The notes under the pieces were generated by a model. The model saw only the letters and a list, made by a program, of their open reading frames with translations. It did not search any database and was not told the origin of the DNA. Of a stretch of 64,000 nt of DNA, positions 20,701 to 28,934 are shown piece after piece. The number at the start of each line of letters is the position of its first letter. Position 1 is the first letter of the stretch. This DNA is from Acidobacteriaceae bacterium TAA 166 (lineage in GTDB: Bacteria > Acidobacteriota > Terriglobia > Terriglobales > Acidobacteriaceae): NCBI GenBank assembly GCA_000421065.1, contig ATWD01000001.1:2410001-2474000 (forward strand). Direction: 5' to 3'. The position numbers and the translations under genes were made by a program.

Positions 20701-21654
20701 GCTAACGTGGACATCGTCTCCCGCGTGCTGACCGGCTACAAGCTTCCCTACCCGGCGATCTCCAACCCATCGGCAAAGGCCTCGATCGCCCAGACCCTCG
20801 TCGCCTTCCCCCAGTACAACGGCGTAAGCGACCTTTGGGGACAGAGCGTCGGCAACGCCAACTACCACTCCCTGCAGGCCTCGCTTACCGAGCGTCTCAA
20901 CAACGGCCTGTCCTTCACCGCAAACTACACCTGGTCCAAGAACATGGGCGACGACGGCACCTTCCGTTCGGGATTCGACCTTCCCGCCGGTTCCGTCTCC
21001 GGAACCAATCGAGCCTATAAGCAGAACCAGATCGAGCGGTCGCTCACTCTCACCGACATGACCCACAACATCTCCATCTACGGCGTGTGGGAGCTTCCCT
21101 TCGGCAAGGGCAAGATCGGCAACGATCACTTCGCGGTGCGCGCCCTCGCCGGCGGCTGGCAGATCTCCTCAATCTATCAGTTCACCAGCGGCACGCCCTT
21201 CGTCCCCACCTACAGCGGCTGCACCACGCCCAGCATCGCCGGAACCTGCGAGCTCGACGTCGACCCCACGTTTACTGGCAATCCCCGTGTGAACGGCGGT
21301 TACCGCCAGTTCAGAACCCAGTACATCAACCCCAAGGCCTTCAAGGCCCCGGAGACCTTCGGAACCGGCCTTGCCACCAACTTCACCAAGATCGGCAACA
21401 CGCCTCGAACCGCACCCTACGGTCTTCGCAACCCCTACTACTGGAATGACGACGTCAGCCTGCGACGCAGCTTCAACCTCGGCCTCGAACGGCTGAAGTT
21501 CATCGCCGAGGTCGACTGCCTGAATGTAGCCAACCACGCCACGCTCTCGAACCCCAGCACCGCGTGGTCCCCCGGAAGCACCTCCTTCGGGGCCATCACC
21601 GGAGCCCGGGCCAACGCGCGCGACTTCCAGTTCGCCGGCCACTTCACCTTCTAA
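17788..21654 (+). CDS. Oar-like TonB-dependent receptor (second)
   Basis: Outer membrane receptor of 1288 residues. The ATG at 17788 follows GGAGG by 3 nt and gives a proper signal peptide (MYGVGPSS, then a Leu-rich core ending PCMQAQ); a longer frame from a TTG at 17704 is rejected on this evidence. Next come a carboxypeptidase-regulatory-like domain (about 50-135; IQGTVTDSTGAVIPNA), a plug (about 145-275) and a long Gly/Asn/Thr-rich barrel ending FQFAGHFTF. A strong terminator hairpin follows at 21665. Position between an acetylesterase and a sulfatase suggests an acidic or decorated polysaccharide fragment as ligand, which is an inference from context only. Confidence 0.92.
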   Translation: MYGVGPSSQSTVEKLKGLPSRSILLLLLTLILPLTPCMQAQTGGEGGIQGTVTDSTGAVIPNAAITITNTATGVTTNTQTTGSGLFSISPIIPGIYTVTAKAEGFGTVNQQNLVVNALKLTALNLTLSTGTSSQEVTVSAAPPPLETTNATLGSTLENSTYSNLPLQMSGQQRDPTAFATLTPGTQSGARAPIIGGTGNYLAAVYVDGIPVTTVNQQGDNRVVANALPVESIDQFQVVTSSPDAEYQGAGLINFTLKSGGDKYHGSLNAYVRARAFDAWSYASKTATTVLPDGSVGPPVKPDEHQNELVASAGGPIPFTRKRGFVWFTYDRYHGRNGINPNFLTIPTAKMRQGNFSELQVPIYDPTTNGSCTAVGQTSVCRQPFAGNVIPTSYLSPIALQMQSFLPSNYANQDTVNNYFGGVPSGYDNWEIAGRADYDLTSRQRISYVLAYGVRKNVPFTVGGNPAGVVLPEPYTSGAHATVTPVVTDVEHAWQISDHITNQLKFGFNRFGQPQQNLTENVSPYRATDLGITGLPDGQAANEFPGTSFTGTTANPTVITTWIGSSNASGGSTASAQPTTSTVPNTYTLLDNLLWTKGSHSFTFGFTTQWLQDNVAAQIGPSGIYQLNFSANSTAAIVGGTVSPNAAIGANSPGPSGFSYASYLLGAASQSTVGLQAVSEVGGRYHDISPYVADVWRVNSKLTVNLGLRWDYFSPYHEVQDRWSFLNPNIQNPITGNLGALQFAGNHGGPGVSCNCRTPVQTYWKNFGPRVSFAYSVSPTTVIRGGYGLLYSLGGGVGGRNGAGTGTGQIGFNTNAVTPNENTATSQGPIGPSYYLNNSAYFQGAGLANTSFGGPGYALPALPQQNVAAQGLLTSYFGATGSTGSGPSFADPRLSGRAPEFNLWNFGMQQALTNNLTLTLNYAGTSSHFLVTGGSNARGYWADQLDPKYLVALAAVPDSTGRQSVLNQPATPANVDIVSRVLTGYKLPYPAISNPSAKASIAQTLVAFPQYNGVSDLWGQSVGNANYHSLQASLTERLNNGLSFTANYTWSKNMGDDGTFRSGFDLPAGSVSGTNRAYKQNQIERSLTLTDMTHNISIYGVWELPFGKGKIGNDHFAVRALAGGWQISSIYQFTSGTPFVPTYSGCTTPSIAGTCELDVDPTFTGNPRVNGGYRQFRTQYINPKAFKAPETFGTGLATNFTKIGNTPRTAPYGLRNPYYWNDDVSLRRSFNLGLERLKFIAEVDCLNVANHATLSNPSTAWSPGSTSFGAITGARANARDFQFAGHFTF

Positions 21655-21664
21655 TAAGTCTCCA

Positions 21665-21708
21665 AAAGAGATCGACCTCGGACACCCGTGCCCGAGGTCG
21701 ATCTCTTT
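21665..21708 (+). terminator. Strong transcription terminator hairpin
   Basis: AAAGAGATCGACCTCGG (21665-21681) pairs perfectly with 21692-21708 around a 10-nt loop, a 17 bp stem that ends in TTTAAA. It starts 10 nt after the receptor stop codon and should separate receptor transcription from the sulfatase gene. It is unrelated to the LHE repeats. Confidence 0.85.
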
Positions 21709-21767
21709 AAACCGCTCTCTAAAATAAAAGTCCAACGCATCTCGCACTGCTTTCACCAGGAGAGATC

Positions 21768-23195
21768 ATGCCCATCCCGTCGCAGCTGAACCGGCGCGAG
21801 TTCATCCTCAGCGCCATGGCCGCCGCCTCCACCTTCGCACTTGGAGCCGACAAACCCGGTTCGCGCAAGCCGAACATCGTCTTCCTCCTCGCCGACGACA
21901 TGGGCTACGGCGACCCCGCCATCTACGGCCAGCTCAAGATCAAGACCCCCAACATCGACCGCCTCGCTCACGAGGGCGTCCGTTTCACGCAAGGCTACGC
22001 CGGAGCTCCCGTCTGCGGCCCCTCGCGCTGCACCCTCATGACGGGCATGAACGGAGGCCACGCCCGCATCCGCGACAACTTCGCCCTCGCCGGAGGCCAT
22101 ATCGGCCACAAGAAGAAGGAGCAGATCCGCCGCGCCAGCCTCACCTCCGAAGACCGCACCGTCGCCGACTACCTGCACACCGCCGGCTACCGCACCGGCC
22201 TCATGGGCAAATGGCACCTCGACGGCTACGATCCCGACGCCATCCCCACCCGGCACGGCTTCGAGGAGTTCAAAGGCTGGCTCACCCAGATCGACGAGAC
22301 CCAGGGCTACTGGCCCGAGAAGCGCTGCCACAACGAGCAGCTCATCGACATCCCAGAGAACGCCAACGGCAACCACGGACGCTACGACACTAACATCATC
22401 ACCGAAGACTCCATCGACTACATCGAGCGCCACCAGCACGACCCCTTCTTCCTCTACGTCGCCTACGACAGCCCGCACAGCCCCTACACCTCCCCCGACT
22501 TCGGCCCCTATGCCGACCACCCCAACTGGGCCGACGACGAAAAGACCTACGCCGCCATGATCTGGTACATGGACCAGGGCATCGGCCGCATCCTCGACAC
22601 CCTGCGCAAGCTCCATCTCGACCAGGACACCATCGTCTTCTTCGCCTCCGACAACGGCCCACGCTCCGAGCCCACCGTCCAGCAGACCCGCGTCATCGAC
22701 TTCTTCGACTCCAACGCCAACCTCACCGGCTACAAACGCGACATGTACGAAGGCGGAATCCGCGACCCCTGGATCGTCCGCTGGACCGGCCACATCCAGG
22801 CCGGCACCGTCAGCCAGATGCCCGTCTACTTCCCCGACTTCCTGCCCACCGCCCTCGAGCTCGCCGGCGCCCCGCCCGAAAAAAGCGACGGCATCGCCCT
22901 CGGAAAATACCTCCTGCACCCGACAGAAAGAGGCGAAGACCGCTTCCTCTACTGGGAGTTCTACGAGCCCACCTACCGCCAGGCCGCCCGCCTCGGCAAA
23001 TGGAAGGCCGTCCGCCTGAAGCGAGGCGCCAAGCTCGAGCTCTACGATCTCTCGAGCGACCCGTGGGAGAGCAAGAACATCGCCGCCGATCATCCCGACA
23101 TCGTCCAGAAGATGGACAAAGGAATGGCCGAGCAGCACACCGCCTCCGTCGAATACCCCGACATCGATCCCGACAGCTCCACCAAAATCCCTTAG
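21768..23195 (+). CDS. Secreted Cys-type sulfatase
   Basis: Type I sulfatase of 475 residues, predicted to hydrolyse sulfate esters on polysaccharides or glycans. The N-terminus NRREFILSAMAAASTFALGA looks like a Tat-type or Sec export signal. Metal-ligand aspartates are in FLLADDMGYGD (Asp 43/44), and the formylglycine precursor site C-G-P-S-R is intact with Cys 83, so a formylglycine-generating enzyme is needed in the cell; none is encoded in this window. Further family blocks are GKWHLDGYDPD and FASDNGPRSE. Ribosome binding site AGGAGAG precedes the ATG. It converges with a GH106-like rhamnosidase across LHE-3; both could act on one substrate. Confidence 0.92.
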   Translation: MPIPSQLNRREFILSAMAAASTFALGADKPGSRKPNIVFLLADDMGYGDPAIYGQLKIKTPNIDRLAHEGVRFTQGYAGAPVCGPSRCTLMTGMNGGHARIRDNFALAGGHIGHKKKEQIRRASLTSEDRTVADYLHTAGYRTGLMGKWHLDGYDPDAIPTRHGFEEFKGWLTQIDETQGYWPEKRCHNEQLIDIPENANGNHGRYDTNIITEDSIDYIERHQHDPFFLYVAYDSPHSPYTSPDFGPYADHPNWADDEKTYAAMIWYMDQGIGRILDTLRKLHLDQDTIVFFASDNGPRSEPTVQQTRVIDFFDSNANLTGYKRDMYEGGIRDPWIVRWTGHIQAGTVSQMPVYFPDFLPTALELAGAPPEKSDGIALGKYLLHPTERGEDRFLYWEFYEPTYRQAARLGKWKAVRLKRGAKLELYDLSSDPWESKNIAADHPDIVQKMDKGMAEQHTASVEYPDIDPDSSTKIP

Positions 23196-23230
23196 GCCAT
23201 ATCCACGTATCTTTTTGACAAAAAAAGACA

Positions 23231-23421
23231 GGCGCTGCCGCACGGGCCCACTACGCGTGGGGCGGTCACTTCGTGACGCGTATACCGCCGTTGGCGTGGG
23301 CCTCCCGTTGATCGGTGCGAGAATCTTTGCAAGCGACCAACGGGAGAGCCCCTCACCCCGAAGGGAGTACACGAGTCACGAAATGACCGCCCCTCGTACA
23401 GTGGGCCCGCGCGGCAGCGCC
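23231..23421. repeat. Long hairpin element LHE-3
   Basis: A 191 bp element with type B ends on both sides (GGCGCTGCCGCACGGGCCC and GGGCCCGCGCGGCAGCGCC). The core is in the reverse orientation (GCAAGCGACCAACGGGAG, then CCCCGAAGGG). It lies between two convergent genes, 35 nt after the sulfatase stop and 20 nt after the stop of the minus-strand rhamnosidase gene, so it could end both transcripts. Confidence 0.9.
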
Positions 23422-23441
23422 ATGCCTCTCACTTTCACCTG

Positions 23442-25649
23442 CTATCGAACCACCAGCACCATCGTCGAATACGGCTGCATCTCTAGTGGCAGCCGCGCAC
23501 TCCCTCGCGCGAGAACATGATGACTCCCCGTCTCCGCATCCCACTGCTCCACGCGATGCCCCACGGCCTTCAGCGTGACCTCGTTCTTAAGCGCCTTCGA
23601 AGATTCGTTGAACAAGAAGTAGACCGTACCATCCTTCATCTGCCTGCGAAGAAACTTCAGCGAGGCATCCGGCTGCCCCAGCGTCAGCCCAGCATCTGAC
23701 ACAGACTCACGCACCATCCTCATCATCTCCGGCGAGACCCGAAGCGGCTCGGGCGCCGAAGCAGGCGGAAATCCCGGAGGCGTCGGAGTGGCCGAGATCT
23801 CTCCCCGGGTCACCTGCGCCCAGCGAAAATCTTCCGGCGATGCGGCCCTCGCCTCCAGATAGCTCTTCCCGCTCACCTGCCCCGGAAGATCACCGAGAAA
23901 TACCACCCTGCCCCCGCCCTCTGCGAATCTCCGCAACCTGCTCACGATCTCTTGCGAAAGAATGGAAGCATGGGGAACCAGAATCGTACGATACGCATTG
24001 CCGCTCAGGCTCTGCATCTTTCCCGCATTCATCGTTAGCAGCGACGCCACCGCATCCTCATCGACGATGTCAAAATCAATCTGGCTCTCCGACAAAAGCC
24101 GCTCCGCCGATACAAATGTATTGTCCGCCACCGCATCGTTCATCCACAGCGAAGCCGTCGGCAGCAGCAGAGCCACCGTCGCCATCGGCCTGCCCATCGA
24201 GAGCAGATAGCTCAGCCGCCCCGTATATCGCATCAGCCCCGGATATCCCGGGTCGCGCATAAAAGCCGGAGCACCCTCCCGGCCCTTGCTCGAAAGCGCC
24301 GCCGAAGACACATACATCGTCTCCACCAGGTTGATGCCGCGCACAAACTGCTCATCGAGAATGTACTTCGCCAGCCTGATATCCGGCTCCGGCCGATACG
24401 CCGCAAACGACTCCGTCATCGCGCGGGGATGCCCGTAGACATGCGCCGCCGAAGACGCCAGCCGAGGAAAGTCCGAGATCGTGTCCGTCCAGATCTGGTG
24501 CCAGATCGTATCCACCCCCGGCATCTGAACGTAGCGCATGTCGCGGAAGAAGTCGCCCTCGCTGTGCGTCAGCGCCAGCTGCGCCTCTTCGTGATTCAGA
24601 TGAACCTGGTACTCCAGCCCATTCGCCGCGCACCACTCCGCCTGCGGCTTGAAGAACCCATCCCGAAACATCTGCGCAAACACATCGTAAAAATCCGCCT
24701 TCGCCAGCAGCTGCTTCGGGGTCAGCGCCACACCCTTCGGCTGCAGAAACGCAGCGACGTAGGGACGAATGTCATAGCCCTTCACTCGCGTAGAGGTCTC
24801 AAACAGGCGCGGCGTCCACGGCAGTCCACCGATCGAGTAATCCGGCTCGTCCCCGCGAAATCCCAGAACCGTCTTCCCGAACTCGTCTCCCACGGCCTTC
24901 TTGTAAGCCTCGTGCGTGAACTCCAGATACTGCGCCGTGGCCTTCGGATCGAGATAGTCCTCGAGCGACTGCGACGCATCCTTCGTGCGCTTCGGATTCG
25001 TATCCGACCGCGTCGGCGAGGTGCGGAACTCATGCGTGACCACATACACGGTCCACTCTCCCGCCGGCGGCTGCCACTGAATCCGCCCACCATCAAAGGG
25101 GATTTGCACCGTCTCGCCCGCCGACGAGATCGCCGTCACCGCGACCGTCCCAGCCGGAGCACTTACGTCCACCTCATGCCCATTCGCATCGATCCGCTGC
25201 GCCACCAGCGCCTGCATCCGCAGCTCCGGATGCTCCGCGCTGAACCTGCCGCCTGCAAAGCCGCTCGGATACCCGGCATCATCGACGATCCACAACCGCA
25301 TATCCCGCCTCTTCAGCTCCGCGACAAACTCACGAAAGAAGCCGAGGTACTCCGGCGACAGATACCCGAAGTTGCCGCTGCCGAACTGAGCCGTCACCGC
25401 ACGAAACCCGAGCGCCTGAATCACGTCGAGGTCATGCTTTACGACATCGAGATCCATCTTGCCGTTTAGGCCGAAGTAAGGCTCAGGTCCATACTCCGGC
25501 GGAGGCGTCACCCAGGTCTTCTCAAGCGCAGCAATCGAAGGCATCTGCAGACGCTGCCACGGCTGCTGCTTCCCACTCTGGGCACCAGCCTGTCCCATCG
25601 CACCAAGCGCCACTGCAAGAGAAAACAACACAACAGAAGAGCTCCGCAT
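23442..25649 (-). CDS. GH106-like alpha-L-rhamnosidase family protein
   Basis: Secreted glycoside hydrolase of 735 residues. A signal peptide (LFSLAVALGAMGQAGAQ) is followed by a TIM-barrel-like part with features of GH106 and related large glycosidases: PYFGLNGKMD, LWIVDDAGYPSGFAGG, GFRGDEPDY and a C-terminal beta region. The N-terminal half gives the closest match that I can recall, and the assignment rests on these blocks, not on an alignment. GH106 enzymes remove terminal rhamnose, for example from rhamnogalacturonan or from sulfated rhamnans such as ulvan, which would fit the nearby acetylesterase and sulfatase. The protein is shorter than classical GH106 enzymes (about 1000 residues), so a C-terminal domain may be missing. 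Confidence 0.75.
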   Translation of the reverse strand: MRSSSVVLFSLAVALGAMGQAGAQSGKQQPWQRLQMPSIAALEKTWVTPPPEYGPEPYFGLNGKMDLDVVKHDLDVIQALGFRAVTAQFGSGNFGYLSPEYLGFFREFVAELKRRDMRLWIVDDAGYPSGFAGGRFSAEHPELRMQALVAQRIDANGHEVDVSAPAGTVAVTAISSAGETVQIPFDGGRIQWQPPAGEWTVYVVTHEFRTSPTRSDTNPKRTKDASQSLEDYLDPKATAQYLEFTHEAYKKAVGDEFGKTVLGFRGDEPDYSIGGLPWTPRLFETSTRVKGYDIRPYVAAFLQPKGVALTPKQLLAKADFYDVFAQMFRDGFFKPQAEWCAANGLEYQVHLNHEEAQLALTHSEGDFFRDMRYVQMPGVDTIWHQIWTDTISDFPRLASSAAHVYGHPRAMTESFAAYRPEPDIRLAKYILDEQFVRGINLVETMYVSSAALSSKGREGAPAFMRDPGYPGLMRYTGRLSYLLSMGRPMATVALLLPTASLWMNDAVADNTFVSAERLLSESQIDFDIVDEDAVASLLTMNAGKMQSLSGNAYRTILVPHASILSQEIVSRLRRFAEGGGRVVFLGDLPGQVSGKSYLEARAASPEDFRWAQVTRGEISATPTPPGFPPASAPEPLRVSPEMMRMVRESVSDAGLTLGQPDASLKFLRRQMKDGTVYFLFNESSKALKNEVTLKAVGHRVEQWDAETGSHHVLARGSARLPLEMQPYSTMVLVVR

Positions 25650-25744
25650 CGATACCTCGTTTCAAAGCAGATGACGATCAAAGCTTCGCGAAAGACCCAC
25701 CCATACGAGCCGCATGCACCACCCATCGCGGATCTCGTGCCTAT

Positions 25745-25790
25745 AAAAGTGTCATCCTGGCCGGAGCGCAGTCGAAGGGATCTACGGTCT
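25745..25790. repeat. SPR short interspersed repeat, copy b
   Basis: GTGTCATCCTGGCCGGAGCG, then CAGTCGAAGGGATCTACGG. It is a diverged copy of the unit at 13456 and 35266, in the same orientation as both. It lies in the gap 25650-25874 between the 5' end of the rhamnosidase gene and the 3' end of the ketosynthase gene. No gene is visible in the rest of that gap. Confidence 0.65.
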
Positions 25791-25874
25791 TTGCAGGATG
25801 CCGACTCGAGCACAGCCCAGCGCAGCAACCAATCCCGCCTCTAACACCCGCCCGTAAGGCACGGACAAGCATCC

Positions 25875-27095
25875 TTACCCCCACGAGCGCAACGCGATCA
25901 CAGCATTCAGCCCACCGAACGCCAGCGAGTTCGAAAGCGCCACCGTAGGCCCCGTCGCCCTCGGCTCCTTCACAATCAGATCCACCTTCAGCGCAGCATC
26001 CGGTTCCGCCACATCGCCGTTCTGCGGCAGCCGCCCCTCCTGCAGCGCCAGCGTCGTCGCCAGAGCCTCCAGGGCTCCGCTCGCCCCAATCGAATGTCCA
26101 TGGAGCCCCTTGGTCGAGCTCACAGGAATCCGCGCGGCCCGCTCCCCAAAGACCTGGTGAATCGCCGCCGACTCCGTCGCATCGTTGGCCTGCGTTCCCG
26201 TGCCGTGCGCGCTGATATATCCCACCTCATCCGGAGAGACGCCCGCATCCGCCAGCGCCTTGCGCATCGCCAGCGCAGCGCCCTCCGCCTGCGGCTGCGT
26301 GATGTGGTTCGCATCCGCCGACATCCCAAAGCCCACAATCTCCGCGAAGATCGTCGCGTTACGAGCCTCAGCCGATTCCAGCGTCTCCAGCACCAGCATC
26401 GCCGCGCCCTCACCCAGGCTCATCCCGTCGCGGTCCGCCGCAAACGGTCGGCAACGCGTCGGCGAGACCACCCGCATCGAGTCCCACGCCCGGTAAAATC
26501 CCCAACTCAGCGGAGCCTCATGACCGCCCGCAATCGCCGCCGTCACCATCCCCGACCGCACCATGTGAAACGCCAGCCCGATGGCATGCGTCGACGACGC
26601 GCACGCAGTCGAGATATCCAGCGTCGGCCCCGTAATCTTCAGGTCGATCGAGACATTGCTCGCCCCCGCCGAAGCCATCGTGCGCACGATGGTCAGCGGA
26701 TGCGCCCGCGCATTGCGCGTATAAAGATTCTTGACCTCGCTCTCCTCGGAGGAGCGTCCCCCGCAGGCGCAGCCCATGATGATGGCAATCTCGCCCGGCA
26801 GGTGATGCTCCTTGAGCTTCGCCTGCTCCGCCGCCTGCCGCGCCGCGACGATCGCGAACTGCGTATTCCGGTTGGTGGAGGTGATGATGCCCGAGTCCAG
26901 GTGCTTGGTCGCGTCGAAGTCGAAAATCTGCGCCGCCTGCGTAAAACGAACCCCCGGATTTCCCTCCGGAGCATCCGCGACATCGACAATCGGCGAGATC
27001 CCCGTCGCACCCGCGAACAGCCGCTCGCGAAAGGCTGAAACCGTAGACCCTATGGGAGTAACACATCCGAGGCCGGTAATAACAACGCGATTCAC
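25875..27095 (-). CDS. Beta-ketoacyl-ACP synthase (KAS II/FabF-like)
   Basis: Condensing enzyme of 406 residues that extends an acyl chain held on an acyl carrier protein. The catalytic triad is intact: Cys 165 (TACASS), His 297 (SAHGTGT) and His 334 in KGLHGHSIGASG, with Lys 329 and the C-terminal gatekeeper region NSLAFGGLNA. It differs from housekeeping FabF by a CACGGRSS segment and no nearby fab genes. The acyl carrier protein gene starts the same operon 16 bp upstream, resembling the NodE/NodF arrangement and other dedicated KAS/ACP pairs. A role in a special lipid or acyl modification is plausible; no other biosynthetic gene is adjacent. Confidence 0.9.
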   Translation of the reverse strand: MNRVVITGLGCVTPIGSTVSAFRERLFAGATGISPIVDVADAPEGNPGVRFTQAAQIFDFDATKHLDSGIITSTNRNTQFAIVAARQAAEQAKLKEHHLPGEIAIIMGCACGGRSSEESEVKNLYTRNARAHPLTIVRTMASAGASNVSIDLKITGPTLDISTACASSTHAIGLAFHMVRSGMVTAAIAGGHEAPLSWGFYRAWDSMRVVSPTRCRPFAADRDGMSLGEGAAMLVLETLESAEARNATIFAEIVGFGMSADANHITQPQAEGAALAMRKALADAGVSPDEVGYISAHGTGTQANDATESAAIHQVFGERAARIPVSSTKGLHGHSIGASGALEALATTLALQEGRLPQNGDVAEPDAALKVDLIVKEPRATGPTVALSNSLAFGGLNAVIALRSWG

Positions 27096-27111
27096 TGAAA
27101 CGTCTGGCTCC

Positions 27112-27366
27112 TCAAGACTTTTTGGCGGTCTTGGCCGCCACCAGCTGCTCCACGCCCCGCACCACGTCGCCGACCGTCTTCAGCGAGCCCAGCGCCTCGT
27201 CGGGAATCGCAATCTCGAACGCCTCTTCCACCTCGAAGGAGATGTTGATCTTATCCAGCGAATCGATATTGAGCTCCTCGAAGCTTGTATCGAGAGTGAT
27301 CGTGTCGGTGGGGATGTTCTTGGCCTTGGCGATGATTGCAATCGTGCGTTGTGCGATGTCGTCCAT
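27112..27366 (-). CDS. Acyl carrier protein
   Basis: Small acidic protein of 84 residues with the phosphopantetheine attachment motif DSLDKINISFEVEEAF; the modified Ser is residue 36. Helix boundaries and the C-terminal helix II/III pattern are those of type II acyl carrier proteins. A Lys/Ala-rich tail (AAKTAKKS) is unusual. The start follows a G-rich ribosome binding site (GGGGGGGAG). It is transcribed first, with the ketosynthase gene 16 bp downstream, so the two should work together. Confidence 0.95.
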   Translation of the reverse strand: MDDIAQRTIAIIAKAKNIPTDTITLDTSFEELNIDSLDKINISFEVEEAFEIAIPDEALGSLKTVGDVVRGVEQLVAAKTAKKS

Positions 27367-27461
27367 GCTGGCTCCCCCCCTTTCTTATGAATACTCAATC
27401 GTCCAGGGATGCCTTGGATAGTGTAAAGGCAGGTGCTCTTAATAGATACCTCTTCAAGGCG

Positions 27462-27510
27462 ATGGCCTGGCCGGCCGAGCCCACTACGCGTGGGGCCGCG
27501 CGGCAGCGCT
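27462..27510. repeat. Short LHE derivative, LHE-4
   Basis: ATGGCCTGGCCGGCCGAGCC joined directly to ACTACGCGTGGGGCCGCGCGGCAGCGC: a type A left end fused to a type B right end with the core and inner arms deleted. It ends 4 nt after the stop codon of the minus-strand gene at 27515. Confidence 0.85.
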
Positions 27511-27514
27511 TGTC

Positions 27515-28723
27515 TTAATGCGTATGCAGCGCAGCCAGCTCACCCCCTAAAGGCACGCCTCCGCTCAGCTTGATATGCAGCACCGCCTCGAAAGGCCTGA
27601 TCAATCCACCCACCTGCCCGGCCCGGGCCGCAAGCTGGCGCACGCTCTCCGGATTACACGCAAACTCCACCGCCGCCTGCGTTCCGTTCGTCGTAAGCCC
27701 GGTAAAGATCGCGATCCGGTGATTGCCCTGAATCCCCGGAATCAACGCCAGAATCGCATACTCGTCGTTGGACGTGGCAGGGCTGAAGCTCTTCGGCTCG
27801 CCCGGACCAGGACGCCGGTTCGCGATAAATCCCTTGTCGTTGGAATCCAAGTCGATGGCAAAGTCCGAAGTGCTCGGCAGATCGTTGAGAGCGCCGTTCT
27901 GGCTGGGAGCGCCCACAAAAACTAGATTCCGCAGCTTCGCCTCATCCCACGTCACCAGGCGGCTGCGCTTCAGCGTAAAGCTCGCCCGATGGGCATCGAA
28001 GATCCGCGTCAGCTCATAGATCGCCGTCACCTCTCCGGTCCCCGTGTACGTTTCATCCGCGACGGAGTCGGAATCACCCGTGCCTCCCCTGGGAACCAGC
28101 CTCAGCCCCGTATAAGGAGTGCCCTTAAAGAGCGGATTGCTGTAGATCACCAGCGGCGGATCGCCCTGAAGGAAAGGCCCCCAGAAAGCATCGACATCCA
28201 CGCGCAGGTCGGCGGAAAACCGCCTTCCCATGAAGTACCCCAGAGACGCGCCCACTGCCAGCCCCAGCACAACCAGGGCCGCTGCTAAAACACGCCACGG
28301 CATCCATCGTTGCGGAACAGCCGCTGGCGCATCCACGAACGGCTCCTCCAACGCCTCGCTTACCGGATCGGAACCAATCGGCTCCGAAGTTGCCGTCGAC
28401 ACGGCAGGCCGAAAGACCGGAAGGTAATGTCCCTTCGGAATCTCGACAATCAGCTCTTCGCTGCTCCCCTCACTTGCGAAGTAAGCCGACAATTTCAGAC
28501 GCAGCAGACGAGCCTGCGACCGAACAATGCTGTCGTCGCTTGAGTTATATCCCGGAATACGATGGAAGACATGAACGCCGATCTGCTGTTCGGTCGCCTC
28601 TTCAGGCGCCTCGCGGAGTCGGCAATCAACTACGTATTGCAGAAACTCACATAACTTCGGGGAGGAACTCAGGTGTGGACTCGCCAAAACACGTTGAGTC
28701 AGGGCCCAACGTGGATCATCCAT
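27515..28723 (-). CDS. Membrane-anchored protein with cyclase-type N-terminal domain; putative regulator
   Basis: Protein of 402 residues; the ATG at 28723 follows GGAGG by 5 nt. The first 100 residues (LCEFLQYVVDCRLREAP, then DDSIVRSQARLLRLKL and EIPKGHYLPVF) resemble a domain found at the N-terminus of some adenylate cyclase and TPR proteins, where it is suspected to be regulatory or nucleic-acid binding. A proline-rich linker leads to one transmembrane helix (about 145-168, VLAAALVVLGLAVGASLGYF). The remaining 230 residues would be periplasmic and match nothing I know. Divergent transcription from the Oar-like receptor gene 211 bp away suggests that it senses the ligand and controls that receptor. 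This function is inferred. Confidence 0.7.
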   Translation of the reverse strand: MDDPRWALTQRVLASPHLSSSPKLCEFLQYVVDCRLREAPEEATEQQIGVHVFHRIPGYNSSDDSIVRSQARLLRLKLSAYFASEGSSEELIVEIPKGHYLPVFRPAVSTATSEPIGSDPVSEALEEPFVDAPAAVPQRWMPWRVLAAALVVLGLAVGASLGYFMGRRFSADLRVDVDAFWGPFLQGDPPLVIYSNPLFKGTPYTGLRLVPRGGTGDSDSVADETYTGTGEVTAIYELTRIFDAHRASFTLKRSRLVTWDEAKLRNLVFVGAPSQNGALNDLPSTSDFAIDLDSNDKGFIANRRPGPGEPKSFSPATSNDEYAILALIPGIQGNHRIAIFTGLTTNGTQAAVEFACNPESVRQLAARAGQVGGLIRPFEAVLHIKLSGGVPLGGELAALHTH

Positions 28724-28816
28724 CGTTTCCTCCAGCAAATGAATGGTTTAGCACATCACCCATTCCCTTCTTTATGAGTATTTCACGTATAAATTTCACC
28801 CGTCAAACCTCTCCAC

Positions 28817-28838
28817 GCACCGTGAATACGGTGCTTTT
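28817..28838 (+). terminator. Terminator-like hairpin in the receptor leader
   Basis: GCACCGT (28817-28823), loop GAAT and ACGGTGC (28828-28834) followed by TTTT. It lies 97 nt upstream of the receptor start in the divergent region and could act as an attenuator, or as the end of an upstream transcript. The stem is only 7 bp, so the call is tentative. Confidence 0.45.
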
Positions 28839-28934
28839 CGTCTCTTCAAGCACCGAAAGTTAGCCACTGTTACGCAGGCGACTGCATCTGTCCCAATGGG
28901 GCGGTCTCTGCCCTAACAATTCAGGAGGACCAGG

